DNA from: Trichobilharzia szidati
Lineage: Eukaryota; Platyhelminthes; Trematoda; Strigeidida; Schistosomatidae
DNA: 64,000 bases
Assembly: GCA_944472155.2 (NCBI GenBank)
Contig: OX235273.1
Span: 30,105,204 to 30,169,203 of the forward strand
Reading direction: 5' to 3'
Below the pieces are notes generated by a model that was not told the origin of the DNA, ran no database searches, and was given only the letters and a program-made list of their open reading frames with translations. The position numbers and the translations under genes were made by a program. Of the stretch, positions 34,311 to 46,900 are shown one piece after another. Each line of letters starts with the position of its first letter. The first letter of the stretch is position 1.

Positions 34311-37300
34311 TGAATTTCGTTTGAAAGAAATTCACAACTCCATTTAGCTCTCTTCTCCAGTAAAATATGCATAGAGTTGCTTGATTTAAGTTTCGACGAT
34401 AGTGAACTTGACAAGGAGAGCAGGTAAAACACAAAACAATTTCAGCTGAGACGCTCAAATCAATGAAGCAGAGATGCACGTTTGCCAATAAACATCACTG
34501 ACTCGTATTCCCCATGGCGAAAAATATCATTAAGACAAATAAATTAATGTTTGAAATTATATTATGTTGAACAGGATCATATGAGAGTAAACTCAAAAAA
34601 ACATTTAATTATTCACTGGATAATTTAAACATGCAATGACAATGACAGTTAGTAGTTAGTTCAAAACAGAAAGTCATGACGTAGCACGAAGTTAGGTGAA
34701 CAACTGTTACTCAGAAAGAGAGTACAAATTTAATGTTTCAGATAAATTAAAATATGTCAGTTTGGATTAATTATCAGTTCGGCTGGCAAAATAGTTGTAG
34801 TTCCAGAAGACTTCTCCTCAGCAATCTGAAAAACACAAAATTCCATTTGATTGAACTTCTGTCTTTTAATTTCAAAATGATTTTATTTTATAAAATTTCA
34901 AGTTTGCCTAATATGATGTTTCAGATGGAAGGAGTAAATAAAATACAAGTCAGTATGATAAATGTCTTGCATTATCACTATTAAGGTTGAGAAATGTTAA
35001 AGTATTGTGATGACCACCTGACATCTTATTATAATATTATGTATTAAAAACCTTATTTGTGAACGGTGTAGCTAAAATTAATAAATTTTTAATCAACCTA
35101 CCATATTAGATTCTTCAATCATCGCGGCAGGTTATTTCTGGAAATAGAGAAAAGATTGTTGTTTTTACAGTACGTTTCTTTACAAGAAAGTTTGACAACT
35201 CTGGAACAGATACAAAACTACTTGGTAAAGATATTCCGAGCACTCAATAAAAACCTACTATAATTTGCTCACAAAAGTTCTTGGTTTTTTATTTGTTACT
35301 TTTTCATAATGGAATAATACTAGTGGTATACCGCCCTGACACGTAAATGTATATTTAGTTTCACTCCAGGGAAACGGTTTGGAATAGGCAGTTTGATTTG
35401 TTTGATAGCGGTAGTTTCTGGAAAGTGAAATAACCGGGGTGTTTTTCGTATGAGGATTATTTTGAAGGTTTGACAATTTGGTAACTTTGCTTTGCAAAAG
35501 TGAGTTTTGTTAAAACATTTCAGTGTAATCACTGTATTCAGAAACAGTGTGAATAATCTCTCACTACTCTGGTAACTAGATACCTGTTTTTGTTTCTGCG
35601 TTTATTTCTACGTCATAAATGTTATTTGATTTCATTGAAATATGAGCTGAATTCATCACTAATGTTCCAGTTCACTTATTTGTTTTTTATGTAGTAGTTT
35701 TATTTTGAATTGCCATATCTTCTCACTCTCACTTTCTACTATCAACCTTTTCATCGAATTTTGTATTAATAAATTCTGGTTGTTAGATCGTTAAGTATTT
35801 TGTATTCATATCTCTTATTATTGAGCAGAAATAATCTTTGAGTAGTGCAAGATGCTTGCATTTATAGTAGCGTATACCTTCTTTAGGTGGTTAACAGTTG
35901 AAGAAAAGCCATGAATTACAAGATTGTCTAGATCGTGCAAATATATTTATTCTTGTTTTGTGCCAATTCAATTAACCAGAACAGCTTCGCCCATATTTAA
36001 ACATTATGGATAATAAGTAACATTCAGAATTTCCGTTTATGGCTTTTTATTCATGATAATTTTTTGTGTATTTTATTGTTTAAGTGAATTTATTGGCTTC
36101 AACCAAGCGGTCTGGAGTTTTCTTATCTACAGCTGTACGTATAACTATGAGCTTCAGATCAGAGCACACTGGTATTATTCTTCCGATTCTGGAGAGAATT
36201 TTGCTGGTTTCACCGAATTAGTGTCATATTTATCACTTCGTATAACCTTTATGCACCATATGTGTTTCAACTTCATCAACACTGGCCTTTTCAGTTTGAC
36301 TGGTTACTAATTGTCTTCAAGTTAAGTATTTCTGGTTTCATACCCATCACTTCGTAGTTTAGTTGTTTTATTTTATTTCACTTGAGCTTACTTCTATCGT
36401 TGCTAGTCATGTCATTCGCTTTGTTCCATCAAATATTAGTGAGGAATTGTTTCTTCTCACAGTACGATTTACAAATTAATATGGAACTGAATCCTACCAT
36501 GGCGTGAGAGTGTTATATAAGTATGAATAACTATGATGTACGTGTCCCATTGAAAAGATGAAGAAGATAAAACGTTCTTCTGAATGGAACTTACGTTTGT
36601 CATCGGGAAGGTAAATGGTTTCTAAAATTCGACAAATTTTGAATCATTAAGAGAAATGTTTTGCAGAATAACTTAAAATCATTCAGTGGTCTAAGTTCTA
36701 AAATGACAGACTCAGTGGGAAAAATGTGTTTGCGCTCTACACTTCAAAGTGTCTGACCATAGATTTACTTATTCATTCAATTTATACGGAAATAAAAAAG
36801 CAATGGCGGTTTAATTAAAATACACAAAACAACGGGATTAACAAAGGTGATGGAAGCACTATGAATTAATCAAATGCACCCATAATTATGCTTTGTGAAA
36901 ACAATGAAATTTAACCTTTGCCTACCCTAACCTAATTGATCTACTGAAATACAGCTCTAGCTGTTCCTTAAATTAGGCCTGCATTGTTAGTGCACGACAA
37001 TATTGTCATGAGACTTAGCATACTACAGTAATCCTTTTCTTAGTATATTAATATGAATTTGTCACTTACTATCCTCTTAAATTTCGTATACCTTATTATT
37101 TTGTTTATTTTATTTGATACCGCACTCGACCATTTCCATTTAAATTATGTCTACAAGTAAATGTGTGATCAAATGTTTATAAAAATATTGTACAATTTTT
37201 CATTTTTCCAATAAAGCCCTTCATTAAATAATACTACTCAAATCTACTGAAGTTTCAAATTGGTTTTAGACTTAGCACTAGTGAAAAAATACTGTCAAGC

Positions 37301-37854
37301 GAACATCCCACTGTCTACAACAAATTTATGTGCATAATCCACCTCTGTTTCAATCTTCCTCTTATACGTTTCCACAGGAAAAATATGCAGGGTCACTTTA
37401 TCGGAGCATGAGTTATGGCTTGACGATGTTGAACAATTTCGACATGCATATTCTGACGATTGACAGATCCGATCTGTTATTCATGTTAGTCTTCATAGAC
37501 TTCAGGTTAAGAATTTTTCCGGTCCTACTCCAAAATGTCAACTCTGGTAGTTTCCGTCTAACGAAAGATATACAGAGAAAACACAAAAGCGATACGATAA
37601 ATTACGCATACGCTCAAAGTAGATATCGTCTTTAAACTCATTCTGGTACTTGTACCGATTCGCAAAAACAGTACGACGCATAGAAATGTGCTTACTTATC
37701 TTTGGACCTTGTTTTTTATAAAGTTACATGCTTTAGTCACAAAGTGAGCGTCATAAACAAATAGACAAAATAACGGAAATAACATTGTTTAGTTTCAAAG
37801 GCTGTTAACTTTTACTAAATGAACGCAAACAAATAAAGGTTCACTATCTTTCTT
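34311..37854. other. Intergenic, nothing assigned
   Basis: AT-rich. The 101-residue frame at 37330-37635 overlaps sequence duplicated at about 45090-45180 and has no motif. No gene is supported. Confidence 0.4.
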
Positions 37855-38000
37855 CGACTAATTCCGGAATCATACCTCTGTCTACACACAGGAAACTATC
37901 AGTTCCTGTCATCATATCGAGAATAAAAGATGCTGTGGATGCAAAGCTCCGCCTTAAACAAGCTGGAGTCAGCTGAAACGCAACGAATTATCATTTAATA
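37855..38000 (+). mobile_element. RTE reverse transcriptase scrap
   Basis: Reads NSGIIPLSTHRKL, then VIISRIKDAVDAKLRLKQAG, equivalent to NWRGITLLSIPSKI and LERIQALDEKLRQEQAGFR. Confidence 0.55.
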
Positions 38001-38999
38001 GAGCATACAATAATCGAAAATCTTCTACAAGTAAGGGAAAGAGATGCGACGTAGAATGTGAGCCTGATGGCTGACGGACGTTTTTGAGCTGTCAACTGCA
38101 TAATTTGATCACTCTTATTCACCATGAAATTTGTCTTCTTAAATGCCCTGTTCAAATTTATCAAAGAGATTTATCTTTTTAACCTATTAATGTGTATACA
38201 GAAATAATTCTTTTTATGTGATGGTATATGACCACAGTTAAGTTCATTGAGTTGCATTGGTTTAAACATAGAATTTCCAGGAGACAGTTTCCTCATGTGA
38301 TCAAACAAAGAAGCACAAGTGCGCAGTGGACATAAATAGAAAATTTGACTTATTGAAGCCACTTATTTGTGTAATGGGAACAGTTTTTGCTTGGAAGTGA
38401 ACATCAGCTTGTTAAGTGAACTATGGTGATGTGGAGTTACACTAACCACACTATACTGAACGGTGCGTAAACTCTAAAATAGATCTATCCAAAGTGTGAT
38501 TACTTGACGAGACCTTTGCTTAAATTTCCATCATGTGGATGGCAGAGATAACTACACTTGCCAAGAAGGATTGCGATAGCATAAGAATGGAATCAGATGC
38601 ACTGTATTTGAAACACAATCTCTCGTCGACTAAATGCAAGTTGAAAAGGCAGAGGTTTCGGTGTGAACCAGGAATATTGTCAGAGTTATGTCACATTTCT
38701 TCATATTCTTGTAAATGAATACTGCAGATAACTTTTCCATATGTTGCATAAAATAAGTTCACACATAATTGCCTCTACGTATGTTGACAATAATTTTCTT
38801 GAAGTGGTTCGTTACGTATGCATATCACATGACCAATTATACACAACAGTAGATTTAAATATTTAAACGCACCCGTGACTTCTGAATTGATGCGACAAAA
38901 AAGGCGATAAAATAAGAGTAGAAATGAGTTGAAAAAGAAAGAAGGATAAAACCAAAATATTATTCAAAGATACAGAGAGAACTGGGAAGTATCACTGAT
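38001..38999. other. Intergenic, partly duplicated
   Basis: The part just after the RTE scrap (37930-38150) is colinear with 43390-43560. Nothing coding recognised. Confidence 0.35.
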
Positions 39000-39760
39000 A
39001 CAATTGCACTGCAAAATGAAATCGTTCTTTTAACAAGTAAACGGATTACTCCACACAAATTATCCTGCATCAAAACAAGCCTTGAGGAATTAATGAGCAG
39101 TTATCCCGTCAAATTCTCAGGTCATCTCATTCAAGTGACAGATATGTTTGCCTTGACATATGAAGGCTACTTGAACAAACACTGGTGAGTTAATCGGTGG
39201 TGCAAAGCGTGCATCTAAGAAGAAACACTTATTTGATGGTTTGATCCTTTCAGAGGCTCTACAATTCGTTCTTCTGTAACAAAAGATGCTGTTGAAATTT
39301 TTTACTTTATAAACGGTATATTACAACGTATAACTGTGAACAGTATTCGAGAAACACTGTGAGTGAAACTGTCTCTGAGAAGTGAACGTCGACTTGAAAT
39401 CATTCTGATGGTTACATGAACTGTGATGAACAAACTACAACATATTACGAGATGAATATGAATTGAAAAACAGAACTATTTGAGTCGTGACTAGATGATA
39501 AAAACTCCACTTAAATTTGCATCACAGACGATTAAGGCGAGTTCATCCGTAAATAAGGATTATGAGAGTATTTACTGAGAATGAAAACATTTCGCCTATA
39601 TAAAAATGGAGTGTCATACATTGTGTTAACAACACAACCTCTGTTTCACCAAATGTGAGGTAACCAGAATAAAGGTTCTGTGTACACCTGGGAAGTTGTC
39701 AGATTTATGTCGAATTTCACCATAAACACCCTATTAACTGACTATTGTTGAATAATTTTC
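39000..39760 (+). repeat. Segmental repeat block A
   Basis: First of four related blocks. Landmark TATAAACGGTATATTACAAC at 39308, followed by GTGAACAGTATTCGAGAAAC. Closest to block B (45470-46230). Confidence 0.75.
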
Positions 39761-39839
39761 AGTGTGATACATAATTATTCCACACATGATTCTATGTATG
39801 GTATATTGAGAGGATTGACCAATTCAAAAGGTTCTTGAA

Positions 39840-40135
39840 TCGACCATCCCCTCCAACTCGTCCTGAAATACCAACAACAGACAATGGACATCATTCCTTC
39901 AACAAAAGCTGGAATCTTGATTGCAATCATGCTACTGAAAGCCAACTGGAAAAGCAGAAGAACAAGACTAAACCCTTCCTACATCAATGAAAAAGAGGCC
40001 ACAGACCACAGAGGATATGCTGACGCCATCATTGTAAAGAGTTTGGGAAGAAAGAATGGTACCTACTGGTTGGAAGAAAGAATACCTTGTTAAACTACCA
40101 AAGTAAGCCGACTCAGCTCTTGTCTTGATGATCTG
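39840..40135 (+). mobile_element. RTE fragment attached to block A
   Basis: Reads RPSPPTRPEIPTTDNGH, then a worn ILIAIMLLKANWKS, equivalent to EILKAIKMLKAGKAAGPDG. It lies at the same offset from the landmark as the fragments after blocks B and C. Confidence 0.6.
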
Positions 40136-43100
40136 AAATGATTACGACAGGAAATGCCTGTTCTGTCGATGTATGTTTGTTTTCATTCAGAAATCCATTC
40201 CGTCACTTCAACTAGTCGTCAAAGACGTGAGATATATAATGTATTCCACATTTTTTATTAGTTCACTAGATTTTTTTTAGATGTTATTTTACCAGTTTAG
40301 TTCTGGCTTAGCGAGGTAATATCAACTTTGATATTTTCTGACTAGCGAAAGTTGAACAGGGAAAATATGATAACAGCCGGAAATGGCATTCTCTAGTTCC
40401 AAAGGTTTTCACACTGTACTAGATGAATGAAAGTGAATGAAGTTTTGATATGTGTATTTATTCCTGTTTTGTCATCTGCATTCATCATTCTGACTAATTT
40501 ATTCATAAGGTGACTTCTGACTGGTCATATGCTCTATTATATTTCTGAAGATTTATCAATAGTCTTTGCATCGTGTAATTTATCAGCTGCAAATAACTCA
40601 AGTAAGCCTTCATATAGTTTGAAACGTGTCGATGTACCCTCAGCTATACATCAAGATGGTTCAACAGTATTGCTGGGGACTGAGAAGGACCAGTGCACAC
40701 TTCACTTTTTGTTAGTTATCTTAGTGATTCAAACTGGATAGATAAACGTGAAATTAGAGATGTAAAACAAAAGGCACGAGATCAAATAAGTCATATACAG
40801 CTTATAATATTGGAAACGAAACACATGAGCTAAAGCAGTTTATTTGAATTGAACACTCCAACCGGACTAAGTAACAACATTTACCACTAGAATTTCAACT
40901 ACGCGTCAGTCAGTGGATGTGATCACATCACGGATTTTCCGGAAAGAAAAATGCAATGGCCTGTACTTCGATTTAACAACCCAGTAGTTTTTACAGATGT
41001 CAATTTTAGTGACTGAAAGGTGAACTCATACTAACATGAAATCGCAAGTCATGCATGTGAGTACATCATTTTACAGCAAACATCAAAATAGGGGTGACAC
41101 AATTAAGTTTGAGTGTTACGGTGTGCATTCCCACATGAACCTACTGCAGTTCATTTGTCCCTTTTTATTTACAACTTCACTACTTCTAAATGATACAGCT
41201 GATTACTGATATTAGCACTGAGTGATTGGACAACCTGATTAGTTACACGGCTGCTTCGTAAATTATAAAAGTGTGAATTAGTCACCTCTTTGTTTGGCGG
41301 TTGCGGAGACGTTAACTCATTAACTAACTATTGGTATCAGTGCTAGCGGTGGATGCCCGGTGCGCTCTTGGTAATATCACTGAGTCACTCGTTCTACGAA
41401 TTGCTGGATGATTTAATGCTTAGAAGTCATAAACATAATAAACCATTAGAAATTGTCAGTTGAAGAAATACGTACCGAGAAAATATTTCTTCCTTATTCT
41501 TTCCTGCTGTTCTGTCTGAATGTGCGTATGTTAACTTTATATTTTGCACTATAACTGAGATGCGTGTAATTAATCCAAAGCATTTCCATCGCATTTATTA
41601 ACCCCATTGTTTTGTATATTTTACTTTACCTATCTTGTTTCTCACCTTCATTTGATTTCTATTGACAAGTAGATATGTGTTGAGATAATTCCTACTGTAT
41701 TTTTCTTATTATCTCTTAATAAATTCATGTTTTAAGATATGATAAGATCTCTAATTTTTAAGGTTATTCTACAAATATTTTCTTATTTTATGTGATGTAC
41801 AGTTAATTTCAGATTTTCCTGTGAAAATCCCTGAATATTAGGCATGGATTTCAGCAGGTGGATGAAACAAAATTTAGGCAGACGTCATCTAAATTTAGAA
41901 ATGAAGTCTGAAGGACAGAGAATCGTGGAGTAAAACAGATGTAGGCACACGGAAAAATCCATCATAATCAAGTTGAAAGTATCCGAATAAGCTGAAGACA
42001 GACCACACTTAAGATTCAACAACCAGGAGAATCTGCAAATGTCACAATCATTGTAGGTACCGTGGAATAGTTAGAAAATTTAAGGAACATTATTGGGGAG
42101 ACCTGCTTCGAAGCATACTGGGACACTCCGGAAGTGAAATTGAGGGAAACCTGTAAAGCCCTTCCAGATGAGAAAGACAACACAAGACAGGGGATGATTC
42201 TCAATAGAAACGCGAAGCCATTTGTGTTGAGTGTGATAATGCATCAGAAGAGGACACAGTGCAAAGAAAAACAATGAAAGGAGATGTTGAGTCTAATGTG
42301 TAATGTACAAAGTAAAAAGGTGAAAAAGAATGCTTTTAAAGATAGAAAATTCTCCGACACCGTGGCAGTGACAGCAGAACACGCTGCTTTTTGGGGGGCT
42401 CAGGACGCCTAATCAGAGAAACACAAAACTATCCGAGGAGAGATCAGCACGCATAAAACCTCGAACGCTTATTCTTTTCATGATTTTGAATGAATTTAGA
42501 ACAGCAGTTTGTGCAGAATAACATAGTATCATCATTTATTTCGTCGGCTCCAAATCAGCAGCGTACAGAAATGATCGATTTGGAGCACAAAGCAATTTTG
42601 ATAACACCTACAAATTTTGCATGATGTATATTGATAGCAGACATCAAAATTGATAAGCACTTCCCAGAAAGAATGCTCATACAGCCACTACAGAGAAAGC
42701 TCAAGTCTAAACGAAAACAAATGCTTGAATATTGTGGTGAATGGGCTGCGTAATAAAGACAAGGGTGAATAAGATGATTAGTAACTACTAAGTGAGTAAA
42801 GATTTGATGAGTTCAATTCAAACTATAGAAACAAGAGACAAAGTAAAACCACGCCAAAGCGAACCAAGGGGGGCTATAAACAAAGACTAAGTGGTTAAAT
42901 GAAAGACAAAGTGGAAACATTGAATTATTACCAGGGCAAGGATGGACTGATATCTGCTTCTTTTCGAACACGTTGATAGGATTTCAGACCTTTGACTGAG
43001 ATTTCGTTGGTAAACTTGAGAAGAATCGCACTATTTTATCCATTGATCATTTTGAAGGACTTCATTAAGTTCACTTCGCCACTCGTATCAACAAGATGTC

Positions 43101-43264
43101 TGCCAGTGACACTATTGTAGACGTTAAATTCACTTCAAACTTATGCGTTTTGGTGCATATCCGGAAAATAAAAGGTGTACTCTTCTTTCTGTTATCTCAA
43201 TGTAACTGCTACCGCAGAAATATGAAGATATTTATACATAAGATTATCTTTTGACCTTTGATTG
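40136..43264. other. Intergenic, partly duplicated
   Basis: 40200-40540 is colinear with 44930-45470. The remainder is unassigned AT-rich DNA. Searching for further minus-strand micro-exons with good splice sites gave nothing convincing. Confidence 0.4.
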
Positions 43265-43450
43265 TAACGTAGAGGATGTCAACCTCCAAAAGGAGGACAA
43301 CCTGATTTTTCGCTAGGACTGGCGTGGAATAACGGTCTTCTCAACCTTCAGCAAAGTATCAAGTCGCGACCTCTTGGAAAGATTAAGATTTGCTCTGGGT
43401 GCGAAACGCCGCCTTAAACATGCTAGATCTAGGTAATCATGAGTCAACTG
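43265..43450 (+). mobile_element. RTE reverse transcriptase scrap
   Basis: Reads VNLQKEDNLIFR, a stop, DWRGITVFSTFSKVSSRDLL and ERLRFALGAKRRLKHA, matching KKGDL..C.NWRGITLLSIPSKI and the following helix. Its right flank matches the flank of the scrap at 37.9 kb. Confidence 0.6.
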
Positions 43451-43938
43451 AAGTACAACGATACGCGCTGTCATTTGACAGATTATCAAATGGCGGCCAA
43501 GTTTCTACCTGAGCTTCAACTTTTTTTAAAAGTGTTTCTGTACTATTGACTGTGAAGTAATTTGGAGGCTGCTTAAACACTATGGACGCAATAGGGGGCC
43601 ATATGTGATACATCAGAGTTTTTATAAGTATTATTACTCTTATGATTTAAGTTTGAAAAGAAAATTTCATGCGATTTGTCAAATGATGTATGGTGTTTTT
43701 GTCTCGTCTATTTAAGGGCTGTCATTCACCAAAGTACCACTTTTATTGATTTATTCATCCAACTTAGAGTTATTTAACTGTCTGACGTTTCATATTATCA
43801 CTATGAAAACCGATAACACTGATACTGTTGCATTGTAAAAGCAACTAAGTAGGATCAAAATGATTCGACATGCCAAAGGATATCTCATAGCCATTAAGAT
43901 GTATTCTCACCCCAACTACCATCCACAAATCGGCTTAC

Positions 43939-43965
43939 CTTGATCAATCTTCCCTGTCGAAGCAC
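43939..43965 (-). CDS. Micro-exon, 27 nt (ASTGKIDQ)
   Basis: Acceptor TTTTTGAATGTAG, donor CAAG|GTAAGCCGATTTG. The flanking intron resembles that of the 46991-47017 exon (GTAAGC..ATTTGTGGA). Confidence 0.65.
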
Positions 43966-46900
43966 CTACATTCAAAAACATGCTCTGACTACTTTAAATG
44001 ACTCTTGAATAGATCTTCACCTGCGACTCATCTAGACTCATCTAGACCCTCGACAGACATCGAGGAATGAAGGGAGTGACTACGAATTTGTATTATTATT
44101 AGTAGTTTCCATCGATGAAAATTCTCGTATGCTCAACAGGAAGAAGCTCAGATTTGTTACTTTTGATAATAATTATTTGAATTCATTTATCGAGATATTT
44201 TGTGGTGAAAAAATATTTAGGAGAAAAGGTGAATTCCGTTGACTGTCATTTTAATTGTGTACAGTGCAAACATAAACTGTCTAATACACGTTGCTCAATA
44301 ATTTGTGAGTTTATGGAACACACAACAGAATATTTTGAGATGGCAAGAAGTGTAATTATGTGGGATGTTAATTCATCCGGTGTCATATATTATCCACTCT
44401 CGTGGGATTTTCGATAATGTGACAAAATGAACTCTCTCATACTAACCACACAGGTGCTGATGTTTCCATGAAGCTTCATTTAAGCGGCTAGAAATCATGT
44501 AAGTCACTAATATTGGTGTTTACTACTTGATGACTGACCTATGGTTCACGCAAAGAGATGAATAGTAAATGTCTTATACGATCAAACTTACTTGTTGCGG
44601 CGGGATCTGTATTGGTGAGTGAATCTGAAAAAAAATATTTTCTTTTGTTATCTGTCATGCACCATTTATTGGAGAAAGCTGTAATAGCAAAATTATTTGC
44701 ATAATATGACAGCTTTTCTCAGTACATTTCTTTGTTATTAGTGGAACGAAATATCTGTTTCTCAGTCGCTATACTTTGTTAACACTTGATTGTGATCATT
44801 TGATATGATATTCAGAAGCATTCTCAACTTATCATATATCAGTTTGAAATATGTTATGGCGTAACTGCTGCACATTTTTCACTCGTGAAAATTTACCAGT
44901 ATTGTAGCGAATGGAGGAATGATTTAGATCAGTTGAGTAAATCTGACTTGCAATCATTCCGAGATCCATTTCGTTATTCTTATTGGTCATCCCAGACGTG
45001 AGATTCCCAATGTATTCCACAATGCTCCAATAACATCAACTTTAATATTTTCGAGCTAGCCGAAGTAGTACGAGGACAACATGATAATGATACAATCAAT
45101 TATGCATACACTCAAGTTAGATGTTGTCTCTTAAGTCATTTCCGTATTTGCCGCTTTAAAAAAACAGTATGGTATCAAGAGGCTGACTTACCTGTGTCAC
45201 CATTCGATGAATGGGAGCCTTAATGTTTAAGCAAAATACCATGTTTTACTTTCAACCATGAAATCCACTTGACAAGCGATAAGCAAATAGCAGATAGAGA
45301 GGGGAATGGCATTCTCTGGTTCCAAAGGCTTTCATATTGTACTAGATGAATAAAAGCGGATGAAGTCTTGACATGTGCATTTATTCCTGTTGTCATCTGC
45401 ATTCATCATTTTGACTAATTTATTCATAAGGTGATTTCTGACTGGTAGCATGCTCTATTATGATAGCATTGCATTGCAAAATGAAATCGTTCCTCTTAAA
45501 AGTAAACGAATTTTTTCATACGACATAAAAATTATCCTGCTTCAAAAACAAGCATTAAGGAATTAATGAGCGATTCTCCCATCAAATCCTATGGTCGTGT
45601 TAGTCAAGTCATAGATATTCTTGCCTCGAAAAATTTAGCTGATGGTGAGTTGATTGGTGGCGAAAAGTGGGTATCTAGGAATAAGCCCTTGTTTGACGGT
45701 TTAAAGCTATTTGAGGCTGTAAACATTTTACTCTTTTTTGACAAAATAGAATGTTCCAACAATTTACTTTATAAACGGTATATTACAACGTATAACTGTG
45801 AACAGTATTCGAGAAACACTGTGGGTGAAACTGTCTATGAGAAGTGAACATCAGCCTGATGTAATTCTAGTGGTTACTTGAACTGTGATGAACAAACTAC
45901 AACATATGAATTGAAAAACAGAACTATTTAGATCGTGAATTCATGATAGAAACTCTACTTAAATTTGCATCTCATAAACGATTAAGGCAAGTTCACTTGC
46001 TACGAAGGATCATGACAGTATTTACTGAGAATGAAATACTTTAAGTCTACATAAAAATGGAGTAAAATAAATTGTGTTAACCACACAATCTCTTTTGCCA
46101 AATGTAAGCTAACCAGAAAAACGTTTTGTGTTAACCCGGGAAGTTGTCCAGTTTATGTCAAGTTTCCCAATAAACACCCTATTAACTGACTATTGTTGAA
46201 TAATTTTCAATATCCGACATAATCGGTCGACTTTGATGTGGTTGTGTTCTCTGAGCTTGATAGTTAATTTGACATATGAATGTGTCAGAGTATATTAAGA
46301 GGAGGCGCTGGGCTGATCAATTCAAAGGATCCTTGAATCGACCAACCCCTTCAACTCGTCGAGAAATACGACAAACAGCCAGTGGACACCATCCCTCCAA
46401 CAAGAGCATAAATCCTGAATGTAATCAAGCTACTGAAAGCAAGTCGTAAAGGCAGCAGAACAAGATGAAATCCTAACTGAAGCACTGAAAAAGAGGCCAT
46501 AGACTACTGTGGATATGAGAGAAAGGTACCTACTGATTGAAAAAGAGTTTACCTCGTTAAACTACCAGAGTAAGGTGACTCAGCTCCTGTCTTGATGATG
46601 TTGAATGCAGTACCAACTTTGAAGTAATTTGGTGACTGCTTCATCACTATGAACGTATTACCATCCATATGAGATAAATCCTTGATTTGATGAATTTGTA
46701 TGATTTTATTATTTGAATCTGGAAGGAATATTTAATTGAACTAATTGTTATGATGTATACGGTATTTGATTCAATTGTCCAACAGCCATCATTCACAAAG
46801 TACCACTGTGTACTTTTTCAGTTGGTGGGCCAATTTACAGCTATTTCATAATCTGTAGGTTCATATTATAATTCTGAAAAAAGATGTTTCTGCTTCGAGA

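Noticed and set aside
37690..37703. 12-nt micro-exon at the site matching the 45192 exon flank
   Set aside because: Phase would fit, but the acceptor has no pyrimidine tract.
45566..45847. 93-residue plus-strand frame in block B
   Set aside because: The frame is broken in blocks A, C and D, so the DNA similarity reflects duplication and not coding constraint.
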